From: Mesostigma viride
Lineage: Eukaryota > Streptophyta > Mesostigmatophyceae > Mesostigmatales > Mesostigmataceae
Reading direction: 5' to 3'
NCBI GenBank assembly: GCA_009746045.1
Contig: RPFO01000425.1
Span: 1 to 22,821, forward strand
Length of the DNA: 22,821 bases
Part shown: in pieces, positions 9,562-19,096 of the stretch
How positions within the stretch are numbered: the stretch's first letter is position 1
How the letters are laid out: the number at the start of each line of letters is the position of its first letter
Notes under the pieces: model-generated
Databases searched by the model: none
What the model was told of the DNA's origin: nothing
Seen by the model: only the letters and a program-made list of their open reading frames with translations
Translations under genes and position numbers: made by a program

Positions 9562-11509
9562 CTTACCTGGCAGGGCAGGTACGCGTCCCGCCTTTGGCAG
9601 CCACACCACGGCAGGCGCATGTCCAGCGCCTCGGACAGGTTTGGCCACCGCAGCATCAAAAAGCGCAGCTGCGCGGACCCGGAAGGCAGCAGCACCAAAG
9701 TGCAAGTGTGAGGTATGCTTGTTGCCAGCGTAAGTACAACGCATTCAACATGCACGCCGCAGGAAGGACAGTAAAGGAGTAACATCAAACAGCAGGACCC
9801 ACGACAATGAGCGGGACGCGCTGCGGGCCGGCATCAAGGAAGCCTACTGGTGAACACCGCGATGGAGGTGTTGATCGATCTTGAAAAGGCAAACATGGGG
9901 AAAGCAGACAGGAACGTGACCTCCCGTGTTATCAGACGCTTCAGGAAGAAAATTAAAAAGGACGTGGATGCCTGGGTGGATGTGGCGGATGATGCACGTT
10001 TTTCGCTATTTACCCTTAGAAAACTCAAGTCCTTTTTGGGACCCCTAGTCCCTTGCGTCAACCGTTTTCTCCGCACGAAGAAGAAAAAAAACCGCCACTG
10101 CCCAACAGGTATTTCCCATCTTCAGCTCTGGCAGGGGGGCTGCCAGTAAGGGTCATGCTATCTCCACTTACACGCTGATCCAGGTCCTCGTCATGGACTT
10201 GTACAACAGAAATCCGGGGCTTAAATGCTTCTGAGACAAGAAAAACATCAAGATCCGCGTTGCTTTCTTTGCCGACGGGCACACCATCTACAAGAGCCAC
10301 ACAGCGATTACCTCCTGTGTCATCCGCCTGATTGAAGACGGGATTGAAGACGAGTGGTTCAGCTCCAAGCACCACTACTCCGTGGCTTTGTTCGAGGGCG
10401 GGGACGACCGAGAAAGCCTGGAGGCCAACTGCAAAGAGTATATGGCAGTTGCGGACTGGCTTGCCGACAATTAACAAACTGCCGGTGATCATAGATGGTG
10501 AGGAAACGGGCGTTAGCATGGAGGTCTACTTTCCAGGAGACATGAAAGCACAATAGGCGTTCCGTGGCCTCAAAGGCCTCCACGACCTCCAGGGCATGTT
10601 CTGCTGCTGCTGTGAGTGTACCAAGGATGACCGGACTAAAGTTTGCGAACTCAAAGTGCCCAAAACTGGTCAGACACCGGAGGAGTTCGCTGAGGAGCAC
10701 CACATCACGGTGGAAGACCTAGTTGAGCTAAACCCACCTCCCGCATCGAAAAGAACTCGCGACAGCCTCATGCTACATCAAAAGAACTTTCGATCCAAGT
10801 ACAGGCGCTAGAAAACATCACCTTCTCAGCCCGGAACGAAGTGGGTCGTGATGTGCCCAGGTGGTGTACTTCAGGCAAAGCTCAAACATCACGGCAGTAC
10901 GTCAGAGTGCCGCGGCTTTGGAAATGCCACCGCACAACTGGGCTCAACGACATGTTTACCAAGTACAAGGTGAGCAAGCATTACCCTCCTGATCCCCTAC
11001 ACACGAGAGTGAGGATGGTGGAATGCCAAATGAAGCCGCTGCAGGAGAAAATCATCAAGGACAAGAAGGTGGAGGCTTTTAACAAGACGATGGCGTCCAT
11101 CGGAGTGGGATGGAATATTTGGAAGTGCAGTCCTAACGAGAAGCGCAATCTGAAAACCCCAGCTTACAAGGTGGTGAAGTTCCAAGGCTATCAAGCCAAA
11201 AAGCTCCTCGAGCAGTGGGAGAAATGGGTACCGTTGTTCGATAGTAACCCCTGGACTCACGAGCTATGTGGAGACCTGAAAGAGATAGTCGATATCTGTG
11301 AGAGTAAAGAACCAACAGAAGAGCAGTCTGCCACTTTCCCTAGGTTGTGCCTGCGTTTCCAATGGCGCTTTGTGGCCCATTACAGCGATAGTGATTCTGG
11401 TGCATTCTACTTACACAATATAGGGGCACATTTGTGGCAATTTCTAATATGGCTAGTCACTATGCGTCGTGTCAACCAATCAGGAACAGAACAGCACCAT
11501 GCGCTCCCT
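9562..11509 (+). pseudogene. DDE/RNase H-like transposase remnant, left copy
   Basis: This is the plus-strand copy of the transposase at 11539-20119 (minus), lacking the N-terminal part. Conserved landmarks in order are: KRLxxVNRFL-type helices near 10050; DGHTIYKSHTAIT near 10275 (first acidic residue); FPGDMKA near 10530-10550 (second); a run of four cysteines, CCCCEC, at 10602-10619; PDPLH near 10990; HNIGAHLW near 11415; and GTEQHH with a Glu at 11489-11491 (probable third catalytic residue). Damage: a 16-nt loss near 9851, a 111-nt loss at about 9927, TGA at 10232-10234 where the other arm has CGA, TAG at 10554-10556 where the other arm has TGG, and one A lost near 10783. It ends at the palindrome centre. 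Family membership is unresolved. Confidence 0.65.
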
Positions 11510-11538
11510 AACAGCTATGTTAAAAAGACTAGCATGTG
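11510..11538. other. Palindrome centre (29-base spacer)
   Basis: GCGCTCCCT ends the left arm at 11509 and its complement AGGGAGCGC starts the right arm at 11539. The 29 bases between do not pair well. This is the join of the two tail-to-tail transposase copies. Confidence 0.9.
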
Positions 11539-12471
11539 AGGGAGCGCATGGTGCTGTTCTGTTCCTGATTGGTTGACACGACGCATAGTGACTAGCCATA
11601 TCAGAAATTGCCACAAATGTGCCCCTATAGTGTGTAAGTAGAATGCACCAGAATCACTATCGCTGTAATGGGCCACAAAGCGCCATTGGAAACGCAGGCA
11701 CAACCTAGGGAAAGTGGCAGACTGCTCTTCTGTTGGTTCTTTACTCTCACAGATATCGACTATCTCTTTCAGGTCTCCACATAGCTCGTGAGTCCAGGGG
11801 TTACTATCGAACAACGGTACCCATTTCTCCCACTGCTCGAGGAGCTTTTTGGCTTGATAGCCTTGGAACTTCACCACCTTGTAAGCTGGGGTTTTCAGAT
11901 TGCGCTTCTCGTTGGGACTGCACTTCCAAATATTCCATCCCACTCCGATGGACGCCATCGTCTTGTTAAAAGCCTCCACCTTCTTGTCCTTGATGATTTT
12001 CTCCTGCAGCGGCTTCATTTGGCATTCCACCATCCTCACTCTCGTGTGTAGGGGATCAGGAGGGTAATGCTTGCTCACCTTGTACTTGGTAAACATGTCG
12101 TTGAGCCCAGTTGTGCGGTGGCATTTCCAATTAGCCGTGGCACTCTGACGTACTGCCGTGATGTTTGAGCTTTGCCTGAAGTACACCACCTGGGCACATC
12201 ACGACCCACTTCGTTCCGGGCTGAGAAGGTGATGTTTTCTAGCGCCTGTACTTGGATCGAAAGTTCTTTTTGATGTAGCATGAGGCTGTCGCGAGTTCTT
12301 TTCGATGCGGGAGGTGGGTTTAGCTCAACTAGGTCTTCCACCGTGATGTGGTGCTCCTCAGCGAACTCCTCCGGTGTCTGACCAGTTTTGGGCACTTTGA
12401 GTTCGCAAACTTTAGTCCGGTCATCCTTGGTACACTCGCAGCAGCAGCAGAACATGCCCTGGGGGTCGTGG
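11539..12471 (-). pseudogene. Transposase, right copy, C-terminal part
   Basis: The minus strand carries the transposase from the Cys cluster (12432-12455) to the putative catalytic Glu (codon 11557-11559). A 224-codon frame (11515-12189) covers PDPLHTRVRMVEC, YLHTIGAHLWQFL and GTEQHHAL. This order, a His-rich helix followed by a Glu, is what DDE transposases with a zinc-binding insert show between their second and third acidic residues. The upstream 126-codon frame (12075-12455) is in another register, so a break lies near 12165-12205, and the left copy has the same break. The single-A deletion near 10783 of the left copy is absent here. The 5' end of this part is cut by the LTR element at 12472 and continues at 17129. 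Confidence 0.65.
12467..12471. repeat. Target site duplication CGTGG, left
   Basis: CGTGG directly precedes the left LTR and is repeated at 17124-17128 directly after the right LTR. The empty site is present, in inverse orientation, in the other arm near 10582 with a single copy. Confidence 0.92.
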
Positions 12472-13044
12472 TGTTACGCCCAGGCTCTACTCGATCCCAA
12501 ACCCCGCGCCTAATCTTACCTAAACTAGTGAGGGTACCTAGCGATGAGGAGCTGTATTGGCTATAAGACCTAGGACGCGACGACTCTGCTCTCAATGCAT
12601 TCCGATACATGCGGTTACTGTACGCCATATACCAAATAATGCCGGGACACTACGAAGTAAACACTGGTAAATTCACGACCCAAAACGATGTATTACAATT
12701 CCATAATACACGCCGAGTGCGATTCACGAAGGACAACCGCTGCATCATTAATCGCCGACATGCGTGTATGCTCGGGCCGACACCGACCCTCGCCTACAGG
12801 ACCAACGCATGTCCACAAGGTTCAAACGGAGGATAAAGGACCACTACTAAAGTACGCAGCGCGGCGCGACTGCACCAAGCCGCCATACTGTACGATTGCC
12901 ACGTCACAAGGCCCGGTACCAACCGGCCAAAAAGGTCCTAACTACACGTAAGCTTAGGAAAGTCAACGGACTGTCTCGAAATGGCTGAGGCACAAAGGAC
13001 CTAATTTACGTCCGTAACAACAACAAAAGTTACGCGACGTAACA
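12472..13044 (-). repeat. 3' LTR (left)
   Basis: 573 bp, TGTTACG...CGTAACA, nearly identical to 16551-17123. Differences cluster in the first 45 bases and near 12745-12755. It is the 3' LTR because gag runs on the minus strand towards it. Confidence 0.92.
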
Positions 13045-13055
13045 CCTCCCCCCCC
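13045..13055 (-). promoter_or_regulatory. Polypurine tract
   Basis: On the minus strand GGGGGGGGAGG abuts the 3' LTR, where the plus-strand primer of an LTR element is expected. Confidence 0.8.
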
Positions 13056-13657
13056 ACAAAGGTAGGGAGCCCTCGCCCTACGTACACGGAGGAAACCAAG
13101 GGAGAAGGAGGATCTAAAGCACCCAACAAAGCCTAACACAATCGACAGGCCATCCAAGGTACAAAGCACCAACATGTTAACTCGGTCTCCACCACCACGC
13201 CGGGTGGTGTAGGGTTAGCCAGCACCAAGCCTGGTGGGAGGTTCCCCTAACTGCCTGGAACAGAGTCCTTGCCGGGGGGGACGGCACTGGGCAGGACACA
13301 CAGAGTAAACAAATCAGTACCAAGGACCAAGAACGACCAATCAACTGGCCAGAATATGAGGGCGACTCTATATACCGGAGGGACAACACCCTCAGGTCGG
13401 GCCTAGAGCCCTCTGTCTACACACCAGTAGCCTGAAAAGTACCACGGGTGGCCAAAAGCACATCCAGGTACGCCCGGTGATGAGCAACATCAGCAGGGTT
13501 ATCATGCCTGTCTACATGGAGGAACACATCCTCCCAGACGCCATCAGGGGTGCAGAGGATGCAGCATCCACAGTAGTGACAAAAACAGGTAAACAAAAAT
13601 TTTCAGGGCTTGGGGTACTAGCTGAGGACCTGACCAGGCTACCCCCTGCTGACAGGT
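13056..13657 (-). other. Non-coding internal region of the LTR element
   Basis: About 600 bases lie between the end of gag and the polypurine tract, where pol would be found in an autonomous element. I see no reverse transcriptase or integrase motif in any frame; the open frames (about 70 codons) have no recognisable content. A GC-rich hairpin-prone block occurs at 13185-13250 (CCACCACCACGCCGGGTGG). Confidence 0.7.
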
Positions 13658-15355
13658 CTACTGTTTTCCCTCCCCCCCTACATCATCCAAGGGAACGAAC
13701 CCTGGAGGAAACCCGGGTGAGAAGGCCATTGCTGGAGAATCACGCGGGTATTGAGAGGGGACGGCATCCTGATCAGAATGAGGATTCACTAAGGAGCCTG
13801 TCTGTACAGCATTTAACCGAGAGGGTTGAGGAGCAGAAGAGGAACGACCAGAGGGTGGGCGAAGGGGAGAGGCCCGCTGAGGAGTACGCGGAGGGCGGGC
13901 ATTGGGATGAGGGGGGGCTCCAGAAAGAAACTTGGGGCACTCCCTCTTAAGATGGCCCACCTCATGACAGTGATAACACGTGATGTGAGACACATCCAAT
14001 GCAGATACATCTGTAACACAAATATCTAATTCTTCTACATATGCCTCTTCTTCTTCAGGGGTGAGGACAAGGTTATGGACCCTAGTACAGACAGGAGCAG
14101 GAGCATACATAAAATCAGCAACACGGAGGAGATGGGTACGAACCGCAGCCAGAGGAAGGTCGCGAAAACGATAAGCAGAAAACTGTTTCTTAACTTCACG
14201 CAAGAGGTTTTTATTAAGACCTTGCAAGAAGCGAGCACGGACTTCCGCACCCGAGAGGTCTCGAATGCGTACCATCTGGGCATCAAATTCGCGTTGATAT
14301 TCCCTATAAGTTTTATTGCCTTGCTCAAGGGATCCAAAGCTAAGGCGTTCTTGCCAATCAGCGTCTGGAGGCACTACATGATTTTCCAATCTCCTAAACA
14401 ATTCTGCTACTGAGTTAGGGTATGCATGTGACGCGAGGGACTCACATTGAATAAGGGTGACAAGGGCAGGAGCCACACACGTGGTAAGGTAATGAGGGAC
14501 AAGAACAACATCAGGAAGTTTCCACCTATAATACTGTTCCCAGGAGGCCGTCTGCTGAGTGAGGAGCATAAGGAAGGTGAAAAACTGCTGAGGAGTGGAA
14601 CTGGTATCTAACTTAGGCACACTAGTAAAGGTGGGAAGGGGAGGGGGCTTAGATGCACGAGAAGGATCAGTTTTATCCATAGGTCCACTCTTTTCCACAG
14701 GCACATACTCAGGCAGTAACCAATTATGAGGAGCAGGATAGGTCTTAGGAAGAGGACGTGAGGGCGCCACAGAGTCAGGTTGGTGACCCGAGGTGTGAGG
14801 AACAGTATAGGCTTCTCTCATTGTGGAATAGGAAAAATGATCATAGTTTTTATCATGGAGAGGCATGGTGCTAAAATCCTGATTAATCTCTAATTCTGCT
14901 ACACGCGACGGGAATTGGGCTGCTTCATAGGCCGTATCAGGGTATGCCCAGGAAGCAGGAGGATGTGTAGGAATGGCAGTAGGATACCCAGTAGGGCCCA
15001 CAGGAGCGAGACTTACACCACGAGGCGCTGACACCTGAGGAGCCTGAGAGGGTACAGACACAGAGGGATTCCCAGCATTACCAGGAGGAATAGCAGAGGA
15101 TGGGGCAGTAGCCCTAGTACGCGCCTCAAACGTAGGAGGAGGAATAATAGGTGAACGGTGAAAGGACGGAGTAGAGGGAGTACTGTCAGAACGTACACTC
15201 TGAGACGGAGGAGTCAAGTGATGGACAGTGTCCAAGGAATCACGTCTATTACCCATAGCCAACTGAGGAGTACCAGGATTAACACCAGGAGTAACACCTG
15301 AGGAACGTTGGTTAATGGGAGACATACCCCCACCAAGAGACGGCTGAGAGGACAT
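13658..15355 (-). CDS. gag: Gag polyprotein with CCHC zinc knuckle
   Basis: The intact 565-codon frame starts at ATG (MSSQPSLGGGM). Residues 1-250 are Pro/Ser/Thr-rich and disordered. Residues about 257-416 form a capsid-like helical block of the retrotransposon Gag type, with motifs such as ELFRRLENHV, REYQREFDAQM and RARFLQGLNKNL. Residues 460-473 are a CX2CX4HX4C zinc knuckle (CYHCHEVGHLKREC). The tail is basic and proline-rich up to residue 565. Gag forms the particle that packages element RNA in the cytoplasm, and the knuckle binds nucleic acid. The frame ends with a stop and no pol follows. The intact long frame and near-identical LTRs point to recent activity, with enzymes supplied in trans by a related full-length element. 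The knuckle, capsid block and LTR context make the call secure. Confidence 0.93.
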   Translation of the reverse strand: MSSQPSLGGGMSPINQRSSGVTPGVNPGTPQLAMGNRRDSLDTVHHLTPPSQSVRSDSTPSTPSFHRSPIIPPPTFEARTRATAPSSAIPPGNAGNPSVSVPSQAPQVSAPRGVSLAPVGPTGYPTAIPTHPPASWAYPDTAYEAAQFPSRVAELEINQDFSTMPLHDKNYDHFSYSTMREAYTVPHTSGHQPDSVAPSRPLPKTYPAPHNWLLPEYVPVEKSGPMDKTDPSRASKPPPLPTFTSVPKLDTSSTPQQFFTFLMLLTQQTASWEQYYRWKLPDVVLVPHYLTTCVAPALVTLIQCESLASHAYPNSVAELFRRLENHVVPPDADWQERLSFGSLEQGNKTYREYQREFDAQMVRIRDLSGAEVRARFLQGLNKNLLREVKKQFSAYRFRDLPLAAVRTHLLRVADFMYAPAPVCTRVHNLVLTPEEEEAYVEELDICVTDVSALDVSHITCYHCHEVGHLKRECPKFLSGAPPHPNARPPRTPQRASPLRPPSGRSSSAPQPSRLNAVQTGSLVNPHSDQDAVPSQYPRDSPAMAFSPGFPPGFVPLDDVGGEGKQ

Positions 15356-15597
15356 GTTTGAGGTGCAAAGGAAAGAAATACACTGGACGAGGAAAAGTTA
15401 AAAGCTGAACAAGGATAAGATAAAAATCTGGTCAAGGACCGAATAAAAATCTGACCACAACTAAAATAAAATCAGATCAAGGATAAAAGAAAATCAGGTA
15501 AAAAAAGAAAATAAATTCAGGTCAAATGGGGCATGACCAAAAAAACAAAGGGAAGTGGCATCCACTTTAGCAAGGAAAAAGGAAAGAACAATCTAGC

Positions 15598-16029
15598 TCA
15601 CTCCTTCTTGGTCAAGGTGATTGACAAGGAACCAAATTCCACGGTAAGAGGGGTTTCAATAGAGGAGGAAGAAGACCCACGTTCACGGGTAGGAGAAGGT
15701 AAAGGAGTAAGGAAGCTGTCAGGGATATGAGGAGGAGAATTATCTGCAGTGGGAATTTCAGGAGGAGGACGTGTAGGGCGAGAATGGAGTCCTAGGTCGG
15801 TTTGACTATACCAAAGGCAAAATTGTTGTGCTTCTTCAAAGAGGTGAAACTTCCTATATCTAAGAACAGGAACAGAGGAATTATTAATCACGGAACGGGC
15901 ATCAGCCCAAGAAAGGAAAATACAAGACCAAGAAGAGGTGATGACCGCATAGTATTTAGCACGGCTATTATTACTAGAGGAACTGGAACGAGGACGGTTA
16001 GAAAAACGCTGGCGCCCAGCACCCTGCAT
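15598..16029 (-). CDS. Protein with RNase H1 N-terminal (hybrid-binding)-like domain
   Basis: The 143-codon frame lies between the 5' LTR and gag and starts at ATG (MQGAGRQRFS). Residues 24-78 fit the RNase H1 N-terminal fold, also found in caulimovirus P6 (Cauli_VI): KYYAV, then IFLSWADA with Trp41, then YRKF, then EEAQQF. Family hallmarks are the YYAV opening, the I/F-x-SW turn, the Y-x-x-F strand and the following EA helix. In RNase H1 this domain grips RNA-DNA hybrids and double-stranded RNA. The usual Gly before the I/F turn is not evident (WSCIFLSW). The rest is Ser/Pro-rich. There is no catalytic RNase H domain. It may be read alone, or joined to gag by splicing or frameshift. The likely role is binding element RNA or hybrid; that is inference. 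Confidence 0.62.
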   Translation of the reverse strand: MQGAGRQRFSNRPRSSSSSNNSRAKYYAVITSSWSCIFLSWADARSVINNSSVPVLRYRKFHLFEEAQQFCLWYSQTDLGLHSRPTRPPPEIPTADNSPPHIPDSFLTPLPSPTRERGSSSSSIETPLTVEFGSLSITLTKKE

Positions 16030-16534
16030 GGTACGTACCTTGTTTAGGTGACTCTGAGGGACTAGACTTTACAGTAGGTGTAGGCTCGGCTGTCGTTGCC
16101 GGATCTGAAGGCAGAATCCAGAAAGTAGACGAGGAAGCCAGCACCGGTTTGTATGTGAGCAGGCGGCTCAAGGCTCTGCACGAGAAATCATCTAAAGAAA
16201 CGCAGCAGCAAGCACGGAAAAGAGGTGGAGTCTTCCGAGACGCTAATCGTCTCGCTAACCGGCACAACGGAACCGGCCAACCCACTATCTAACGTCAAAC
16301 AGCACCCAGCAAGGAAATGCACACACAGAAGGAAGAGGAAAAGAAACTATCTACGTGAGGAGTTATCCGCTTTGAGCAGGTCTAACTTCTAAGCAGGGCG
16401 TGTCCCGGATCGGGCAGCACTACCCCCCTAGCTTGCAGGCGACCCGCCCCTTACCTGTCAAGAGGATGTCTTCTTCTGTGCCCTGGCCGCGGAAGGCCTC
16501 TGGCGTATAGTGCTGCAAGGGAGCTTCGTCGCGT
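16030..16534 (-). other. 5' leader of the LTR element
   Basis: This region lies between the primer-binding site and the first ORF. A 95-codon frame at 15998-16285 overlaps the start of the RNase H1-N-like ORF but has no recognised content. Candidate splice sites exist (GTACGTACC just upstream of the ATG at 16029), so part of it may be an intron or untranslated leader carrying a packaging signal. Confidence 0.45.
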
Positions 16535-16549
16535 CTACCTCCGCTACCA
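16535..16549 (-). promoter_or_regulatory. Primer-binding site
   Basis: The minus strand reads TGGTAGCGGAGGTAG, one base inside the 5' LTR. TGG pairs with the CCA end of a tRNA, and the sequence resembles the Met-tRNA type (TGGTA...). The exact tRNA cannot be named from this window. Confidence 0.75.
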
Positions 16550-16550
16550 T

Positions 16551-17123
16551 TGTTACGTCCTGGCTCGACTCGATCCCAAACCCGGCGCCTAATCTTACCT
16601 AAACTAGTGAGGGTACCTAGCGATGAGGAGCTGTATTGGCTATAAGACCTAGGACGCGACGACTCTGCTCTCAATGCATTCCGATACATGCGGTTACTGT
16701 ACGCCATATACCAAATAATGCCGGGACACTACGAAGTAAACACTGGTAAATTCACGACCCAAAACGATGTATTACAATTCCATAATACACGCCGAGTGCG
16801 ATTCACGAAGGACAACCGCTGCATAAATGATCGCCGACATGCGTGTATGCTCGGGCCGACACCGACCCTCGCCTACAGGACCAACGCATGTCCACAAGGT
16901 TCAAACGGAGGATAAAGGACCACTACTAAAGTACGCAGCGCGGCGCGACTGCACCAAGCCACCATACTGTACGATTGCCACGTCACAAGGCCCGGTACCA
17001 ACCGGCCAAAAAGGTCCTAACTACACGTAAGCTTAGGAAAGTCAACGGACTGTCTCGAAATGGCTGAGGCACAAAGGACCTAATTTACGTCCGTAACAAC
17101 AACAAAAGTTACGCGACGTAACA
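16551..17123 (-). repeat. 5' LTR (right)
   Basis: 573 bp, TGTTACG...CGTAACA. It is the 5' LTR for the minus-strand element and will carry its promoter. Confidence 0.92.
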
Positions 17124-17128
17124 CGTGG
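17124..17128. repeat. Target site duplication CGTGG, right
   Basis: Second copy of the 5-bp duplication made on insertion of the LTR element. Transposase sequence resumes immediately after it. Confidence 0.92.
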
Positions 17129-19096
17129 AGGCCTTTGAGGCCACGGAACGCCCATTGTGCTTTCATGTCTCCTGGAAAGTAGACCTCCATGCTAACGCCC
17201 GTTTCCTCACCATCTATGATCACCGGCAGTTTGTTAATTGTCGGCAAGCCAGTCCGCAACTGCCATATACTCTTTGCAGTTGGCCTCCAGGTTTTCTCGG
17301 TCGTCCCCGCCCTCGAACAAAGCCACGGAGTAGTGGTGCTTGGAGCTGAACCACTCGTCTTCAATCCCGTCTTCAATCAGGCGGATGACACAGGAGGTAA
17401 TCGCTGTGTGGCTCTTGTAGATGGTGTGCCCGTCGGCAGAGAAAGCAACGCGGATCTTGATGTTTTTCTTGTCTCGGAAGCATTTAAGCCCCGGTTTTCT
17501 GTTGTACAAGTCCATGACGAGGACCTGGATCAACGTGTAAGTGGAGATAGCGTCACCCTTACTGGCAGCCCCCCTGCCAGAGCTGAAGATGGGAAATACC
17601 TTTTGGGCGGTGGCGTTTTTTTTCTTCTTCGTGCGGAGAAAACGGTTGACGCAAGGGACTAGGGGTCCCAAAAAGGACTTGAGTTTTCTAAGGGTAAATA
17701 GCGAAAAACGTGCATCATCCGCCACATCCACCCAGGCATCCACGTCCTTATTAATTTTCTTCCTGAAGCGTCTGATAACATTGAGCTTGTCATCGCGCTT
17801 TGCCCACGCCGGGAGCGCGGCCCTCAGGTCTTTCGCAGACAGAGAAGTGTTTCCTGCGTGTTCTTCCACAACTGCCCTTATAAGGTCTCCACGGGAGGTC
17901 ACGTTCCTGTCTGCTTTCCCGATATTTGCCTTTTCAAGATCGATCAACACCTCCATCGCGGTGTTCACCACCTTAAAGCATCCCCAGTAGGCTTCCTTGA
18001 TGCCGGCCCGCAGCGCGTCCCGCTCATTGTCGTGGGTCCTGCTGTTTGATGTTACTCCTTTACTGTCCTTCCTGCGGCGTGCATGTTGAATGCGTTGTAC
18101 TACCGCTGGCAACAAGCATACCTCACACTTGCACTTTGGTGCTGCTGCCTTCCGGGTCCGCGCAGCTGCGCTTTTTGATGCTGCGGTGGCCAAACATGTC
18201 CGAGGCGCTGGACATGCGCCTGCCGTGGTGTGGCTGCCAAAGGCGGGACGCGCACCTGCCCTGCCAGGTAAGGTCTGGGCAGCTGCCCTCGTGTATGTCA
18301 TGTTGGACGCAATACGGAATCCCGTTGCGCCGGCAGTGATTCCGCGTGAGCCCGACGCGGTACCAGTAGCATGAGCAGTGGCGTGCGGCCCCCCCGCATG
18401 CGCCTGCTCCCCCCTCGCGCGCTGACGTCCTTGCCGCAGGGCTGACTGCCGCCGCCCCCCCCCGCCCCCCGCCTGCGGCTGCTGCCCCCCCACGCGCGTT
18501 GACGGCCTTGCCGCCGCGCTTGCCGCGCGCGCAGGGCTACCTGCCGCCGCCCCCCCCGCCTGCGCGTGCTGCCCCCCCACGCCTGTTGATGTCCTTGCCG
18601 CCACGCTTGCCGCGGGCGCAGGGCTGACTGCCGCCGCCCCCCCCGCCCCCCCCGCCTGCGCCTGCTGCCCACCCACGCGCGTTGACAGCCTTGCCGCAGG
18701 GCTGACTGCCGCCGGCCCCGCCTGCACGTGCTGGCCCCACACGCGCGGTGGCGTCCCTTTCCCCGTCGCCGCGCTTGCCGCGCGCGCAGGGCTAGCTGCC
18801 GCCGCCCCCCCGCCCCCACCGCGCCTGCTGCCCCCCTTGCGCGGTGGCGTCCTTGCCGCAGAGCTGACTGCCGCCGGCCCCGTCTGCACGTGCTGGCCCC
18901 ACACGCGCGGTGGCGTCCCTTTCCCCGTCGCCGCGCTTGCCGCGCGCGCAGGGCTAGCTGCCGCCGCCCCCTCCGCCCCCCACCTGCGCCTGCTGCCCCC
19001 CACGCCTGTTGATGTCCTTGCCGCCACGCTTGCCGCGGGTGCAGGGCTGACTGCCTCCGGCCCCGCCCCCCCCCGCTTGCGCCTGCTGCCCCCCAC
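17129..19096 (-). pseudogene. Transposase, right copy, central and N-terminal part
   Basis: A frame of 620 codons (17234-19096) runs from the GC-rich repeat region into the catalytic core. Conserved content: KCKCEVC (a possible metal-binding cluster); basic helices (QHARRRKDSK); RRFRKKINKDVDAWVDVADDA; SLFTLRKLKSFLGPLVPCVN; and RVAFSADGHTIYKSHTAIT with the likely first catalytic Asp at codon 17432-17434 (residue 555). The frame ends at TAA 17234-17236 just after WLADN. The coding signal resumes one frame over with INKLPVIIDGEE, then FPGDMKA (second Asp, codon 17167-17169). The same break is in the left copy. The other arm lacks 111 nt present here (17781-17891). The N-terminal half before about residue 230 is translated minisatellite and may not be real protein. 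I read it as a DDE/RNase H-fold transposase with a Cys-rich insert, comparable in layout to CACTA, Plavaka or KDZ enzymes, but I cannot place it in a named family. Confidence 0.6.

Larger units (their letters stand above)
12472..17123 (-). mobile_element. Gag-only LTR retrotransposon, complete
   Basis: Two direct 573-bp LTRs (12472-13044 and 16551-17123) start TGTTACG and end CGTAACA. They are flanked by the 5-bp duplication CGTGG and differ at about nine positions by eye. Read on the minus strand, the order is 5' LTR (right), a primer-binding site TGGTAGCGGAGGTAG one base after it, an ORF with an RNase H1 N-terminal-like domain, gag with a CCHC knuckle, about 600 non-coding bases, a polypurine tract, and the 3' LTR (left). 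The internal part is only 3506 bp and has no protease, reverse transcriptase, RNase H catalytic domain or integrase. This matches the non-autonomous class described as terminal-repeat retrotransposons with GAG. It is inserted in the right transposase copy. Confidence 0.9.

Noticed and set aside
13056-13657. Hidden pol gene in the LTR element
   Set aside because: No reverse transcriptase, protease or integrase motif in any frame, and the space is too short.
13477-13950. 157-codon plus-strand frame overlapping gag
   Set aside because: Antisense shadow of the 3' part of gag; no recognised content, and gag itself has a knuckle and a capsid block.
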